This document shows, piece after piece, positions 17,735-26,001 of a DNA stretch of 64,000 nt (the first letter of the stretch is position 1; each line of letters starts with the position of its first letter). The stretch lies in NCBI GenBank assembly GCA_947498815.1, contig CANMLU010000012.1, positions 98,371-162,370 of the forward strand, written 5' to 3'. The position numbers and the translations under genes were made by a program. The notes beneath the pieces were generated by a model. It searched no databases, had not been told where the DNA came from, and was given only the letters and a program-made list of their open reading frames with translations. Origin of the DNA: an uncultured Aquimarina sp. (GTDB lineage: Bacteria > Bacteroidota > Bacteroidia > Flavobacteriales > Flavobacteriaceae).

Positions 17735-18547
17735 TTAAAGTGTTTTTATTAATTCTTTGAATAGCCGAATCATTTGGGGTTCTGCTTTTCCTGCCAATGC
17801 AATAATCTCATCTATATTGATTGGTTTTAGGTTATCTGGGTCACACTCATCTGTAAGGACAGAAACTGCCGAAACAGGAAGATCAAGATGATTGGCTACA
17901 ATAACTTCGGGTACAGTACTCATGCCCACGGCATCTGTTCCAATGGTTTTAAGATAACGATATTCGGCTCTGGTTTCTAATTGTGGGCCTAGTACAGATG
18001 TATAAACTCCTTTATGCAAATTTATGTTTTGCTCTTTGGCAATCACCTCAAGCTTGGCATTTATTTTTGCATCATAGGGTGCACTCATGTCGGTAAATCG
18101 GCTTCCTAATTGCTCCACACCTTTAAAGGCAAGAGGAGATCCTCCTTGTAGATTAATATGGTCGTCAATAAGCATTAATTCACCTTTTTTGAAGTTTAAA
18201 TTAACAGCCCCCGATGCATTTGAGACCAATAATGTTTTAATCCCCAGTTTATGCATTATTCGAACTGGATATGTCACATCTTGTAGAGAGTATCCTTCGT
18301 ATAAATGAAAGCGTCCTTGCATGACCACAACGATTTTACCTTCAAGTTTACCGTAGATAAGCTTTCCTTTATGAAACTCTACTGTTGCTGTGGGGAAATT
18401 TGGTATGTGATTATAACTAATTTCTTTTATAATTTCAATTTCGTTGATCAATTGCCCTAATCCTGTTCCTAATATAATTCCAACTTCAGGGTTAGTAAAC
18501 CCTTTTTCCTGAAGGAATTCTGTTGTTTCTTCAATGTATTTAATCAT
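17735..18547 (-). CDS. Purine nucleoside phosphorylase (class I, inosine/guanosine type)
   Basis: I start this protein at the ATG at 18547 (MIKYIEETTEFLQEKG), which gives the usual 270 residues; the open frame extends 22 residues further upstream with no family match. Signatures are VGIILGTGLGQL, VVMQGRFHLYEGY, VSNASGAVN and GPQLETRAEY. The enzyme splits purine nucleosides with phosphate. Its stop-start overlap of 8 bp with the TIGR04282 gene ties it to the ArsM/ArsS cluster. I infer that it removes adenine from the adenosylated dimethylarsenic product so that the ribose can be modified. Confidence 0.93.
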   Translation of the reverse strand: MIKYIEETTEFLQEKGFTNPEVGIILGTGLGQLINEIEIIKEISYNHIPNFPTATVEFHKGKLIYGKLEGKIVVVMQGRFHLYEGYSLQDVTYPVRIMHKLGIKTLLVSNASGAVNLNFKKGELMLIDDHINLQGGSPLAFKGVEQLGSRFTDMSAPYDAKINAKLEVIAKEQNINLHKGVYTSVLGPQLETRAEYRYLKTIGTDAVGMSTVPEVIVANHLDLPVSAVSVLTDECDPDNLKPINIDEIIALAGKAEPQMIRLFKELIKTL

Positions 18548-19157
18548 GGTGTTTGTGTATAATTTTTTGAAAAACCGGGATGTCTTTAATGTCTTCATAA
18601 TAATCGACATCATTGCGTTCTTCTAATAATTTTATGTTTTCGTTTTGTATATCTTTTATGGTCTCTTGCAGTACAGTTGCTGTACCCCAGGTTTTATGTT
18701 TAAAAATTTTTGGATGTAAAGATTTCATTCCGAGTAAATAGTAACCTCCATCTTGTGCTGGTCCAACGACATAGTCATGAGATTCTAGAGCCCCAAAAGC
18801 ATTTTCTAAATCTATTTGACCCAGATCATACATATCGCTGCCAATGATAATAATATGTTCAAAACCGCTAGAGAACCCTGCCGCAAATGCATTCTCCATT
18901 CGCTGTCCAAGGTCATCACCAAATTGTTGTTTTTTATCGTAAATTTTTGGATCCCAAAGGTCATTTTCTCGAATCTTTTCAGAGTAATGTACTTCTTTAG
19001 TTATTTGTAATTCTTGGGTAATGTTAACCGTGTGTTGTAATAAAAATTGATATACATCCAAAGCCGACTGATCTCCAATGGTTGCAGCCAATCGTGTTTT
19101 GCATTTGCCCAACTCGGGATTTCGGGTAAATATTATTAATAGGTTCTTCTTTTTCAA
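18540..19157 (-). CDS. TIGR04282-type glycosyltransferase (DUF2064, rSAM-associated transferase 1)
   Basis: This 205-residue protein starts MKKKNLLIIFTRNPELGKCKTRL, the N-terminal nucleotide-binding segment of DUF2064. It also has IIIGSDMYDLGQIDL and VGPAQDGGYYLLGMK, all diagnostic of the family. The fold is that of GT-A nucleotidyl/glycosyl transferases. Family members sit beside ArsM and ArsS and are annotated as arsenosugar glycosyltransferases, which fits the neighbours here. It overlaps the rhodanese gene by 4 bp (ATGA) and the phosphorylase by 8 bp. Confidence 0.9.
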   Translation of the reverse strand: MKKKNLLIIFTRNPELGKCKTRLAATIGDQSALDVYQFLLQHTVNITQELQITKEVHYSEKIRENDLWDPKIYDKKQQFGDDLGQRMENAFAAGFSSGFEHIIIIGSDMYDLGQIDLENAFGALESHDYVVGPAQDGGYYLLGMKSLHPKIFKHKTWGTATVLQETIKDIQNENIKLLEERNDVDYYEDIKDIPVFQKIIHKHHD

Positions 19158-19651
19158 TCTGAATATACTTTTTTTCCTTTAATCAACCATTTTTCCCATA
19201 GCTTAGAACATACATGAACTTTTTCAGTAATTTCTCCTTTTGAGTTTATGACAGTATTATCTTTGTTTTTCCATTCAAAAATTCCACCATAAAGATTATA
19301 GACATTAAGGAAACCTGCTTTCTTGAGATTTTCAGAAATATCTTCTGAACGTACGCCCAGGCTACAGTATACCACAATTGTGTCATTTTTCGAAATATTT
19401 TGTTCAGTAACCGATGTTATTTTAAAATGATCATAGCCAACAAGCTGCGCGTTTTTAATATGGCTCACTTCATATTCACTTTTTTCACGTGCATCAAGCA
19501 ACAATACGCGATCTTGAATGCTTTCTAATGTGTCAACAGAAATATAGGGTATACTTTCACTATTGTATTTTTTTAATAGTTGATCCAAAGAGTCTTGAGA
19601 TTGAACCAGAACCGAAAATAATAATAGGATAGAAAGTGAAAAAAACTTCAT
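19154..19651 (-). CDS. Exported rhodanese-like protein
   Basis: The start is placed at the ATG at 19651, giving MKFFSLSILLLFSVLVQSQ, a Sec signal. The frame is open 25 residues further but overlaps the ArsS end. The 165-residue product has one rhodanese domain with LLDAREKSEYEVSHI and the active-site loop VYCSLGVRSED (Cys96). Rhodaneses transfer sulfane sulfur; here the substrate may be an arsenic or sulfur compound in the periplasm, which is inference. It lies inside the cluster, 25 bp after the radical SAM stop and overlapping the next gene by 4 bp. Confidence 0.88.
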   Translation of the reverse strand: MKFFSLSILLLFSVLVQSQDSLDQLLKKYNSESIPYISVDTLESIQDRVLLLDAREKSEYEVSHIKNAQLVGYDHFKITSVTEQNISKNDTIVVYCSLGVRSEDISENLKKAGFLNVYNLYGGIFEWKNKDNTVINSKGEITEKVHVCSKLWEKWLIKGKKVYSD

Positions 19652-19676
19652 TTGATAATTTGATATATAAATAGGA

Positions 19677-20744
19677 TTAAGCAACTGTTCCTTGGCAACT
19701 GCTACCAGCTCCTGCAGTACAGCCATAACAATGTTGAGAAATAATAATATTTCTGTTCTGGAGTAATTCTTCGTTGTATTCGCTAATGTGTTTTACCTTG
19801 CTAGCCACTTTAAGGTCTAGCATTTGATTAAAATCACAGTCATATAACCATCCATCCCAACTTATAGAAATTGTATTGGTACACATAACATTTGCCACAG
19901 CAGATGGATTATAGGCTTCTACTAGAGCATACATGTAATCCTCATAATTTTCTGAAGCAATCAAATAATCCAGAAATCTACTAATAGGAAGATTAGTAAT
20001 AGCAAAAAGATTATGAAATTGAATATTAAAATCTTCGAGCAATGCTTTTTTGAAATCTTTTTCCATCGCAGCTTGGTCACCTGGTAAAAATGCTCCCGAA
20101 GGGTTATAAACCAGATCAAGCCGAAGGTTGCTATCTGGCATTCCGTATCCACGATCATTTAACTCTTGTAGTGCTTTTATAGATTTATCAAAAACACCAT
20201 CACCACGCTGTTTATCTGTTTTTCCTCTGGTCCAATGCGGCATAGAAGATACTACATGCACATTGTGTTTTTTGAAAAAATCAGGAAGATCATAGTATTT
20301 TTTATTGGCTCTGATAATTGTTAGATTACTTCGTACAATAAAATCTTTGATTCCAGCTTTGCTCGCCTCTTCAACAAACCATCTAAAATTTGGATTCATT
20401 TCTGGGGCGCCACCCGTTAAATCTAATGTATGTGCTCCTGTTTTTTTAATGACCTCAAGACATTGTAGCATTGTTTCTTTGGTCATGATCTCTTTGCGAT
20501 CGGGCCCTGCATCCACATGACAATGTTCGCAAACTTGGTTACACATATACCCTACATTAATTTGTAAAATTTCTAATTTATTAGGGCGTAGGGGTGAATG
20601 ACCGATTTCGGCAATTTTATCAGCAAATTTTGGTAATTCACCATTGGCAAAGATCCCATTATTTAAAATTTCCAACTGCCTATTGGCATTTGCTAATTGA
20701 TCATTTCTCTTATGTAGAGATTGTTTTGTTTTGGCTTCAGACAT
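19677..20744 (-). CDS. arsS: Radical SAM protein ArsS (arsenosugar biosynthesis)
   Basis: This 355-residue protein has the CxxxCxxC iron-sulfur motif at C68, C72, C75 (MCNQVCEHCHVDAGPDRKE) and the SAM-binding LDLTGGAPEMN strand. It ends with a DUF3641-like C-terminal domain containing CYGCTAGAGSSCQGTVA. This matches the rSAM/selenodomain group now called ArsS, which attaches the 5'-deoxyadenosyl group of SAM to dimethylarsenite. Cysteines near the C-terminus probably bind a second cluster or the arsenic. The product feeds the phosphorylase and TIGR04282 steps encoded downstream. Confidence 0.92.
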   Translation of the reverse strand: MSEAKTKQSLHKRNDQLANANRQLEILNNGIFANGELPKFADKIAEIGHSPLRPNKLEILQINVGYMCNQVCEHCHVDAGPDRKEIMTKETMLQCLEVIKKTGAHTLDLTGGAPEMNPNFRWFVEEASKAGIKDFIVRSNLTIIRANKKYYDLPDFFKKHNVHVVSSMPHWTRGKTDKQRGDGVFDKSIKALQELNDRGYGMPDSNLRLDLVYNPSGAFLPGDQAAMEKDFKKALLEDFNIQFHNLFAITNLPISRFLDYLIASENYEDYMYALVEAYNPSAVANVMCTNTISISWDGWLYDCDFNQMLDLKVASKVKHISEYNEELLQNRNIIISQHCYGCTAGAGSSCQGTVA

Positions 20745-20842
20745 CTTCCTTTCTTAAGATTATATTCGTTTTAGGGCTAGATCCTATTCTTCGATGGGAT
20801 AAGCGATCTGTATGGTTTTATCAAGTACAATCAACAGTCTGC

Positions 20843-21178
20843 TTACATTGATAACTTTTCATATTTGTTCATCATCTGTACTCCATGTACCAAAGTGGCA
20901 CCACTTTCAATAGCCGCACCTGCATGAACTGCCTCCATCATTTCTTCTTTGGTGATTCCTCGTTGTAATCCATCTTTGGTGTATGCATCAATACAATATG
21001 GACATTTTACTACATGGGATACAGCCAGAGCAATTAATGATTTTTCACGGGCACTTAAAGCTCCCTCTTCAAACACTTTTCCATAATAATCAAAGAATTT
21101 GGTTCCAAGTTCTTCACTCCATTCTGTTATCTTTCCAAATTTTCTAAGATCTGCCGGATCATAATATGTTTTTGACAT
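20843..21178 (-). CDS. Arsenosugar biosynthesis-associated peroxidase-like protein (AhpD/CMD family)
   Basis: This 111-residue single-domain protein of the carboxymuconolactone decarboxylase/AhpD fold has the redox motif KCPYCIDAYTKDGLQRG (CxxC) and the following helix EMMEAVHAGAAIESG. AhpD-like proteins reduce peroxides or disulfides. This small version is a constant neighbour of ArsM/ArsS genes and is annotated by that association. Here it is the first gene of the cluster, 98 bp upstream of ArsS, so its promoter region 21179-21450 probably drives all six genes. Confidence 0.87.
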   Translation of the reverse strand: MSKTYYDPADLRKFGKITEWSEELGTKFFDYYGKVFEEGALSAREKSLIALAVSHVVKCPYCIDAYTKDGLQRGITKEEMMEAVHAGAAIESGATLVHGVQMMNKYEKLSM

Positions 21179-21450
21179 GCTGTATAGTTTTTGTTAGAGG
21201 CATAAATAATATTTGTCGTGAATAACGTATCTATGCTTACAATAAAAGTAACTTAATTATCTTAAAAAGCATGTAACTTTTTAAAAGTTGGGTAAGATAA
21301 AAAACCTTATTCAATAAACTAATAATTTTTTTGGTCTGAAATATAGCAGCTAGAGCATAAAGTAGCTTTGTTATTCATACTACATTAATAAAAAAGCTTA
21401 ATTTAGGCTCAAAATTCTTTTGTAATGAAGAATTATCAAAAGTTAAGGTT

Positions 21451-22461
21451 ATGAGGAAAAAAGTTACACTTAAACAACTTGCGAGAGAATTAAATCTATC
21501 TATTTCTACCGTGTCAAAATCATTGAAAAATGATCCTGAAATAAGTGAGAAAACAATCAATAGGGTGCACGAGTTGGCAAGTTTTTACAATTACAAACCC
21601 AATGCGTTGGCTGTAAGTTTAAAGAGTAACAAGACCAAAACTATTGGTATTATATTACCAGAGATTCTTAATCATTTTTTTGCAAAAGCACTATATGGGA
21701 TAGAGCAAGAGGCATCCAATAATGGGTATAAAATTGTTACATGCATTACCAATGAATCTTATAAAAAAGAAGTAGAATATGTAGAAATGCTTAATTATAG
21801 TAGTGTAGATGGCTTTATAGTGGCTTTGAGTCAAGAAACTCAAGTGCTTAATAAGTTTGATCATTATCAAGCATTAAAAAGAGAGAATGTACCTGTGGTT
21901 ATGTTTGATCGAGTTAGTGAGGAGATTGATTGTGATAAGGTAATAGTGGATGATAAAGAGGCTTCAAAAAATGCAATAGAATATCTCATTAACACCGGAT
22001 GTAAAAAAATAGCAGTCATTACCACAATTAGTGATTTGAGCGTGGCAAAATTACGTTTGGAAGGCGTTAAAGAAGCGATAGATATTAATGCTGAGGTTAC
22101 CTTGATCGAATTACCTTTAAGGGATTCTCAAAATGTTGAAGCCGAAATAGAAAAATTTCTAAATAATAATGACCTTGATGCAGTTTTGGGACTGGATGAA
22201 ACTGCAGCGGCAATATCCATAAATATGTCGCATAAATTAGGGTATAAAATTCCCGAAGATATTTCTGTAATAGGTTTTACAGATGGATTATTGTCTAAAC
22301 ATTCGTATCCAAAACTTACTACAGTGTCTCAACATGCCGAGGAATTAGGAGCCAAGGCTGCCCAAATTTTGCTGAATCAACTGGATGATTTTGAAGAAAA
22401 ACACATATCAAAAACCGAAGTAGTAAAGACTTCCTTGATTGTTAGAGATTCTACTAACTAA
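21451..22461 (+). CDS. LacI-family transcriptional regulator 1
   Basis: This 336-residue protein has an N-terminal LacI helix-turn-helix (LKQLARELNLSISTVSKSLK, residues 5-24) with hinge helix NALAVSLKSNKTKTIG. A periplasmic-binding-protein-like sensing domain follows, ending ISVIGFTDGLLSKHSYPKLTTV. It is convergent with the GH65 gene (6 bp between stops) and divergent from the AhpD-like gene. I infer control of the alpha-glucoside locus that follows. The ligand is probably a sugar. Confidence 0.93.
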   Translation: MRKKVTLKQLARELNLSISTVSKSLKNDPEISEKTINRVHELASFYNYKPNALAVSLKSNKTKTIGIILPEILNHFFAKALYGIEQEASNNGYKIVTCITNESYKKEVEYVEMLNYSSVDGFIVALSQETQVLNKFDHYQALKRENVPVVMFDRVSEEIDCDKVIVDDKEASKNAIEYLINTGCKKIAVITTISDLSVAKLRLEGVKEAIDINAEVTLIELPLRDSQNVEAEIEKFLNNNDLDAVLGLDETAAAISINMSHKLGYKIPEDISVIGFTDGLLSKHSYPKLTTVSQHAEELGAKAAQILLNQLDDFEEKHISKTEVVKTSLIVRDSTN

Positions 22462-22467
22462 TTGGGA

Positions 22468-24507
22468 TTATTCTACTTTATAAGTTTTCTTTTCGAGCCC
22501 TACTCCTGTAATGATTAATTTTTTCCATTGTTTAGGTAGGATTGGATTTTTCTGGATAATACCATCTTCGGTGATATGAAGTCCTGCAAATCCAAAAATA
22601 ACGGTTTGTAACATTCCTCCAGCTCCTGTGGCGAAATATGGATTATTACTGGTTGCAGCTTCTGCAAGTGCGCCAAAAGGTGGTCTTTTATTAGGTTCAT
22701 AACTTCGTTTAAATAACCTGAATGCATTTTCTGCATCTCCTAATCGAGCATAGATTACGGCAAAAACACTTTGTGCCATGGCCGGCCCTTCCTTGGCAAG
22801 TTTTGGTTCGTAATACTTCAAGTCTTTTAATACTGTTTCTTTATCATTAATGATGTTCAATGGATAGGAGAGTAAATTTACATCTGCTTGTTTTATGATA
22901 TCACCATCATAGGTACTATGTTCTTTTGTGGTGCCATCATCAAACTTGTGAATTTTAATTTTACTGGAGACATGATTCCAATTTACATCTGCATTCATTC
23001 CAAGCTCTTCTGCGGCCATTGTTGCATACTGCAAACAAGTTATTGCGGAACCATTGGTAAAAGCGTTATCATCAATATTAGAAGCGAACTCATTGGCTCC
23101 AACAACATTTTTTATTGAGTACGAACCGTCTTTATTAAGTGTTGAACGGCTTACCCAATAATCAGCAACTTCTTTCAAAATAGGATATCCTCGTTTTTTG
23201 AGCCAATTTTTATCTTTTGTCACTCGATAGTAATTCCAAAAAGCAATACCAACATCTGCTGTGATATGATGTTCAAAAGTCCCTGTCAATGCCCAGGGCG
23301 GTGTAGCCTCTTCGCCAGTGTCATCACTCTCCCATGGAAACATTGCTCCTTTGTATCCAAAATTAAGAGCCTTTTTCTTTGCAGCTTCTAGTCTATCCGA
23401 TCTGTAATTTACAAGCGATCGGCCAATATCCTGATTCAAGACTAGTAATGGTGGGTACATCCATAGCTCTGTGTCCCAAAAAATGTGTCCATTATACCCT
23501 TGAGAACTTAATCCCATTGGAGCTATACTTAGGTCAGAATCTCCTCTTGAGAATGCATACAAATGATATAAAGCTAATCTTATATCCAATTGAGATTGTA
23601 AATCTCCTTCAATAATGATATCTCCTTGCCAAAGCGATTCCCATAGTTGTTTGTGCTGCCCTAGTAAATCATCTTTTGGCGTAAGTAAATTAAAAATTAC
23701 AAATCGTTCACTTTCGTTTTGTGGGTCATTAAAATCTTGAGTAGTGCATTGAGATGCAGTCCAGGCAAAAGAATAGTTTTCGCCCTTAGGTACTTTTTTT
23801 TCAAAAGACAGTTGGTTGTCGTATTCCGAAACTTTTGTATGTGTTAATTTTGGTCTTTGATTCTCTCTTGTAGAGTTTATAGTATGCCAGATAAAAGTTC
23901 CAGAAGTGGCAACGGTATGTCTGTCTAATCTACTTTTGGCAACTGTCTGTAGAATAGGCATAGTGGTCTCGGCATCCTTTAAAATCCTGAACGTGTTTAA
24001 CGGACTTTTATATTCCTGTGGTGTTTGTATTTTTCCTATGACTTTCAGGTCGATATCTTCTGAAGCTTTTATTTCAAAATCAATATATCCGGCATAGGGA
24101 ACATTTCGTAGTGCGTATATACTGTAGGTTATCTCGGCTATATTTTTATAAGTAAAAGAAGTCGTAAATCTAGCTTCTTTCATTTGTAGAGTTTGTTTCC
24201 AGTCACTTATATTGGCATTGTTTAATTGTTCTCCATTAATAAAAAAATCGAAGTTGCCAAAGTTCATTCCTAGTAATATTTGACTCACTCCCAAAGGAGA
24301 TGCTTTGTCGTAAACATTATTGAGAATAATTTTATCAATTTCAAAAATCTTTGAAGATGGAAGGATCCCAATTCTACCATTTGCAGCAACTACTCCGGTA
24401 TAATTTTGAGAATCTGTTGTAGTGATTTGCCAGCCTTTTTGTTGTGAGAATACAGATCCTGTTATTGATAAGAATAGTAAATACGAGAAGAATGTTCTGG
24501 TAAGCAT
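22468..24507 (-). CDS. Secreted GH65 glycoside hydrolase (alpha-glucosidase, kojibiose hydrolase-like)
   Basis: This 679-residue protein has a signal peptide (about 1-21, ending SVFSQ), a beta-sandwich N-terminal domain, and an (alpha/alpha)6 barrel. The barrel has FWDTELWMYPPLLVL and the acid-residue segment VVGANEFASN (Glu473, counted from the start). GH65 phosphorylases have a phosphate site in a loop near the end; here that loop reads FGALAEAATSNNPYFATG, with Glu616 where a hydrolase would place its base. I therefore favour a hydrolase for a disaccharide such as kojibiose or a related alpha-glucoside. It is convergent with LacI 1, and a CG-centred palindrome lies about 105 bp upstream. 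Confidence 0.9.
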   Translation of the reverse strand: MLTRTFFSYLLFLSITGSVFSQQKGWQITTTDSQNYTGVVAANGRIGILPSSKIFEIDKIILNNVYDKASPLGVSQILLGMNFGNFDFFINGEQLNNANISDWKQTLQMKEARFTTSFTYKNIAEITYSIYALRNVPYAGYIDFEIKASEDIDLKVIGKIQTPQEYKSPLNTFRILKDAETTMPILQTVAKSRLDRHTVATSGTFIWHTINSTRENQRPKLTHTKVSEYDNQLSFEKKVPKGENYSFAWTASQCTTQDFNDPQNESERFVIFNLLTPKDDLLGQHKQLWESLWQGDIIIEGDLQSQLDIRLALYHLYAFSRGDSDLSIAPMGLSSQGYNGHIFWDTELWMYPPLLVLNQDIGRSLVNYRSDRLEAAKKKALNFGYKGAMFPWESDDTGEEATPPWALTGTFEHHITADVGIAFWNYYRVTKDKNWLKKRGYPILKEVADYWVSRSTLNKDGSYSIKNVVGANEFASNIDDNAFTNGSAITCLQYATMAAEELGMNADVNWNHVSSKIKIHKFDDGTTKEHSTYDGDIIKQADVNLLSYPLNIINDKETVLKDLKYYEPKLAKEGPAMAQSVFAVIYARLGDAENAFRLFKRSYEPNKRPPFGALAEAATSNNPYFATGAGGMLQTVIFGFAGLHITEDGIIQKNPILPKQWKKLIITGVGLEKKTYKVE

Positions 24508-24612
24508 AACTAAAAATGATTTGATGTGTGAAAAGATGAGAATTGCTCAAAATCAATAGTTTTGAGAAACACTCAAATATAATGTTTTTTGCTTACTGCT
24601 TATGTTGAAAGG

Positions 24613-24626
24613 TATAATCGTTTGCT
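24613..24626 (-). promoter_or_regulatory. CG-centred candidate LacI operator upstream of GH65
   Basis: On the minus strand this reads AGCAAACGATTATA. Its 10-base core CAAACGATTA is identical to the core of the site at 45080 and resembles the stronger palindrome at 25713. It lies about 105 bp upstream of the GH65 start, at the 3' end of LacI 2. Confidence 0.4.
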
Positions 24627-25657
24627 TAGGTACTATCTCTAATAACCAATTCTGTTTTTAATTTTAGTACTGTTTTTTTGTGATTTACATCATTTGGTTC
24701 ATTGAACTGGGCGATTAATAATTCTGCTACTTTTTGACCCATTTCATAACTAGGTTGGGCAACACATGTTAACGAAGGAACAAAAACTTCTCCAAGGCCA
24801 AGATCTCCAAAACCAATTACAGAAATATCTTCGGGGATTTTATATCCCAATTTAAGCAATGTTTTCATGGTTAAAAGACCATAATTATCGGTGCAAGTAA
24901 AAACAGCATCGGGTTGCGTCTTGATTTCTTTAAAGAACTTTTGTATTTCTGCATCTTCAAATTCTCGATCCAATGATTCGCAATGCAGAATCAAATCATT
25001 ATCAATAGTCATTTCATATTGTTTCATAGCGTCTATGTATCCTTTAAAACGATCCTGAAAAACTTTTTTCTCTTTGATACCTCCTATAAATGCGATTTTC
25101 TTTTTTCCTTTTTTTATTAAGAATTCAACCGCATTAAATGAAGCCTTATCATCTTCAATAATCACATGATCTGCTCCAGGAACTTCTTCTCTAATATTGT
25201 CGAATAAAACAACAGGAATCCCTTTGTTGATTACATTTTTAATGTGAGCGAACATTTCAGTCTCATGAGTAGGAGAAAGAATTATTCCGTCAACCAAACC
25301 ACGTTCAAAGGAAATAAGGTTTTCTCTTTCAAATTCAAACGAATTCCTAGAGGAGCTTATCAATATTTTGTAATTGTGTTCGCGGGCATAGTTATCGATA
25401 CCTCTGCATACTTCAATAAAAAAGGGTTCGTCATACCTTGGAATAATCACCCCAATGATATTTGTTTTTCCGGAACTTAGACTTTTGGCAATTTGATTAG
25501 GCATATAACCCATCGCTTTTGCGGTCATAAAAACTTTCTCTCTCGTACTTAACTTAACGCGAGGATTTTCATCTAATGCTCTTGAAACTGTGGCAATAGA
25601 AATGTTAAGTTTTCTTGCAATATCCTCAAGTTTTACTCTTCTTTTTTTGAAAGCCAT
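24626..25657 (-). CDS. LacI-family transcriptional regulator 2
   Basis: This 343-residue protein has the LacI helix-turn-helix LEDIARKLNISIATVSRALD at residues 10-29, and hinge helix NQIAKSLSSGKTNIIGV. The sensing domain ends ISVIGFGDLGLGEVFVPSLTCV. It is on the same strand as GH65, 118 bp upstream of it, and divergent from the GH13 gene. The palindrome ATACAAACGCTTGTAT 56 bp upstream of its start is a typical LacI-type operator, so I infer autoregulation plus control of the sugar genes on both sides. Confidence 0.93.
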   Translation of the reverse strand: MAFKKRRVKLEDIARKLNISIATVSRALDENPRVKLSTREKVFMTAKAMGYMPNQIAKSLSSGKTNIIGVIIPRYDEPFFIEVCRGIDNYAREHNYKILISSSRNSFEFERENLISFERGLVDGIILSPTHETEMFAHIKNVINKGIPVVLFDNIREEVPGADHVIIEDDKASFNAVEFLIKKGKKKIAFIGGIKEKKVFQDRFKGYIDAMKQYEMTIDNDLILHCESLDREFEDAEIQKFFKEIKTQPDAVFTCTDNYGLLTMKTLLKLGYKIPEDISVIGFGDLGLGEVFVPSLTCVAQPSYEMGQKVAELLIAQFNEPNDVNHKKTVLKLKTELVIRDST

Positions 25658-26001
25658 TATAATTTCGTTAAAAAATTATTATTAAAACATCATTTTCGCT
25701 AAAAATTTAATAATACAAACGCTTGTATTTTTTTAAAGTAGAGGATTGCTTTTCAATTCAGTGAATAGTTTAGTAATTTGTAATAGTCATAATAGATATT
25801 TGAACAATCAACAAATTACCTACTTAAAAAATATTCTTACAATTACGTCCTCCCCAAAAGACACTTATGTTCAAGATGATATGACTACGCTAATTTAGAT
25901 AAATAATGTTTAATCATTAGTATAACAAACATTATTTAAAATGGAGTAAGGAGATTTAACAAAACAAAGATTTTAATTTTTAAATTATAAAACCGAATTG
26001 C
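25658..26001. other. Divergent promoter region between LacI 2 and the GH13 gene
   Basis: These 344 bases have no coding frame of note. They hold the CG-centred palindrome at 25713-25728 and must carry promoters for both the regulator and the alpha-glucosidase. Confidence 0.6.
25713..25728. promoter_or_regulatory. CG-centred palindrome, likely LacI-family operator
   Basis: ATACAAACGCTTGTAT is a perfect inverted repeat apart from one central pair, with CG at its centre, the classic form of a LacI/GalR operator. It lies 56 bp upstream of the LacI 2 start and 274 bp upstream of the GH13 gene. Confidence 0.65.

Noticed and set aside
19677-20744. Selenocysteine in the radical SAM or ArsM proteins
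   Set aside because: The family label mentions a selenodomain, but the frames have no in-frame TGA and end at ordinary stops; cysteines fill the positions.
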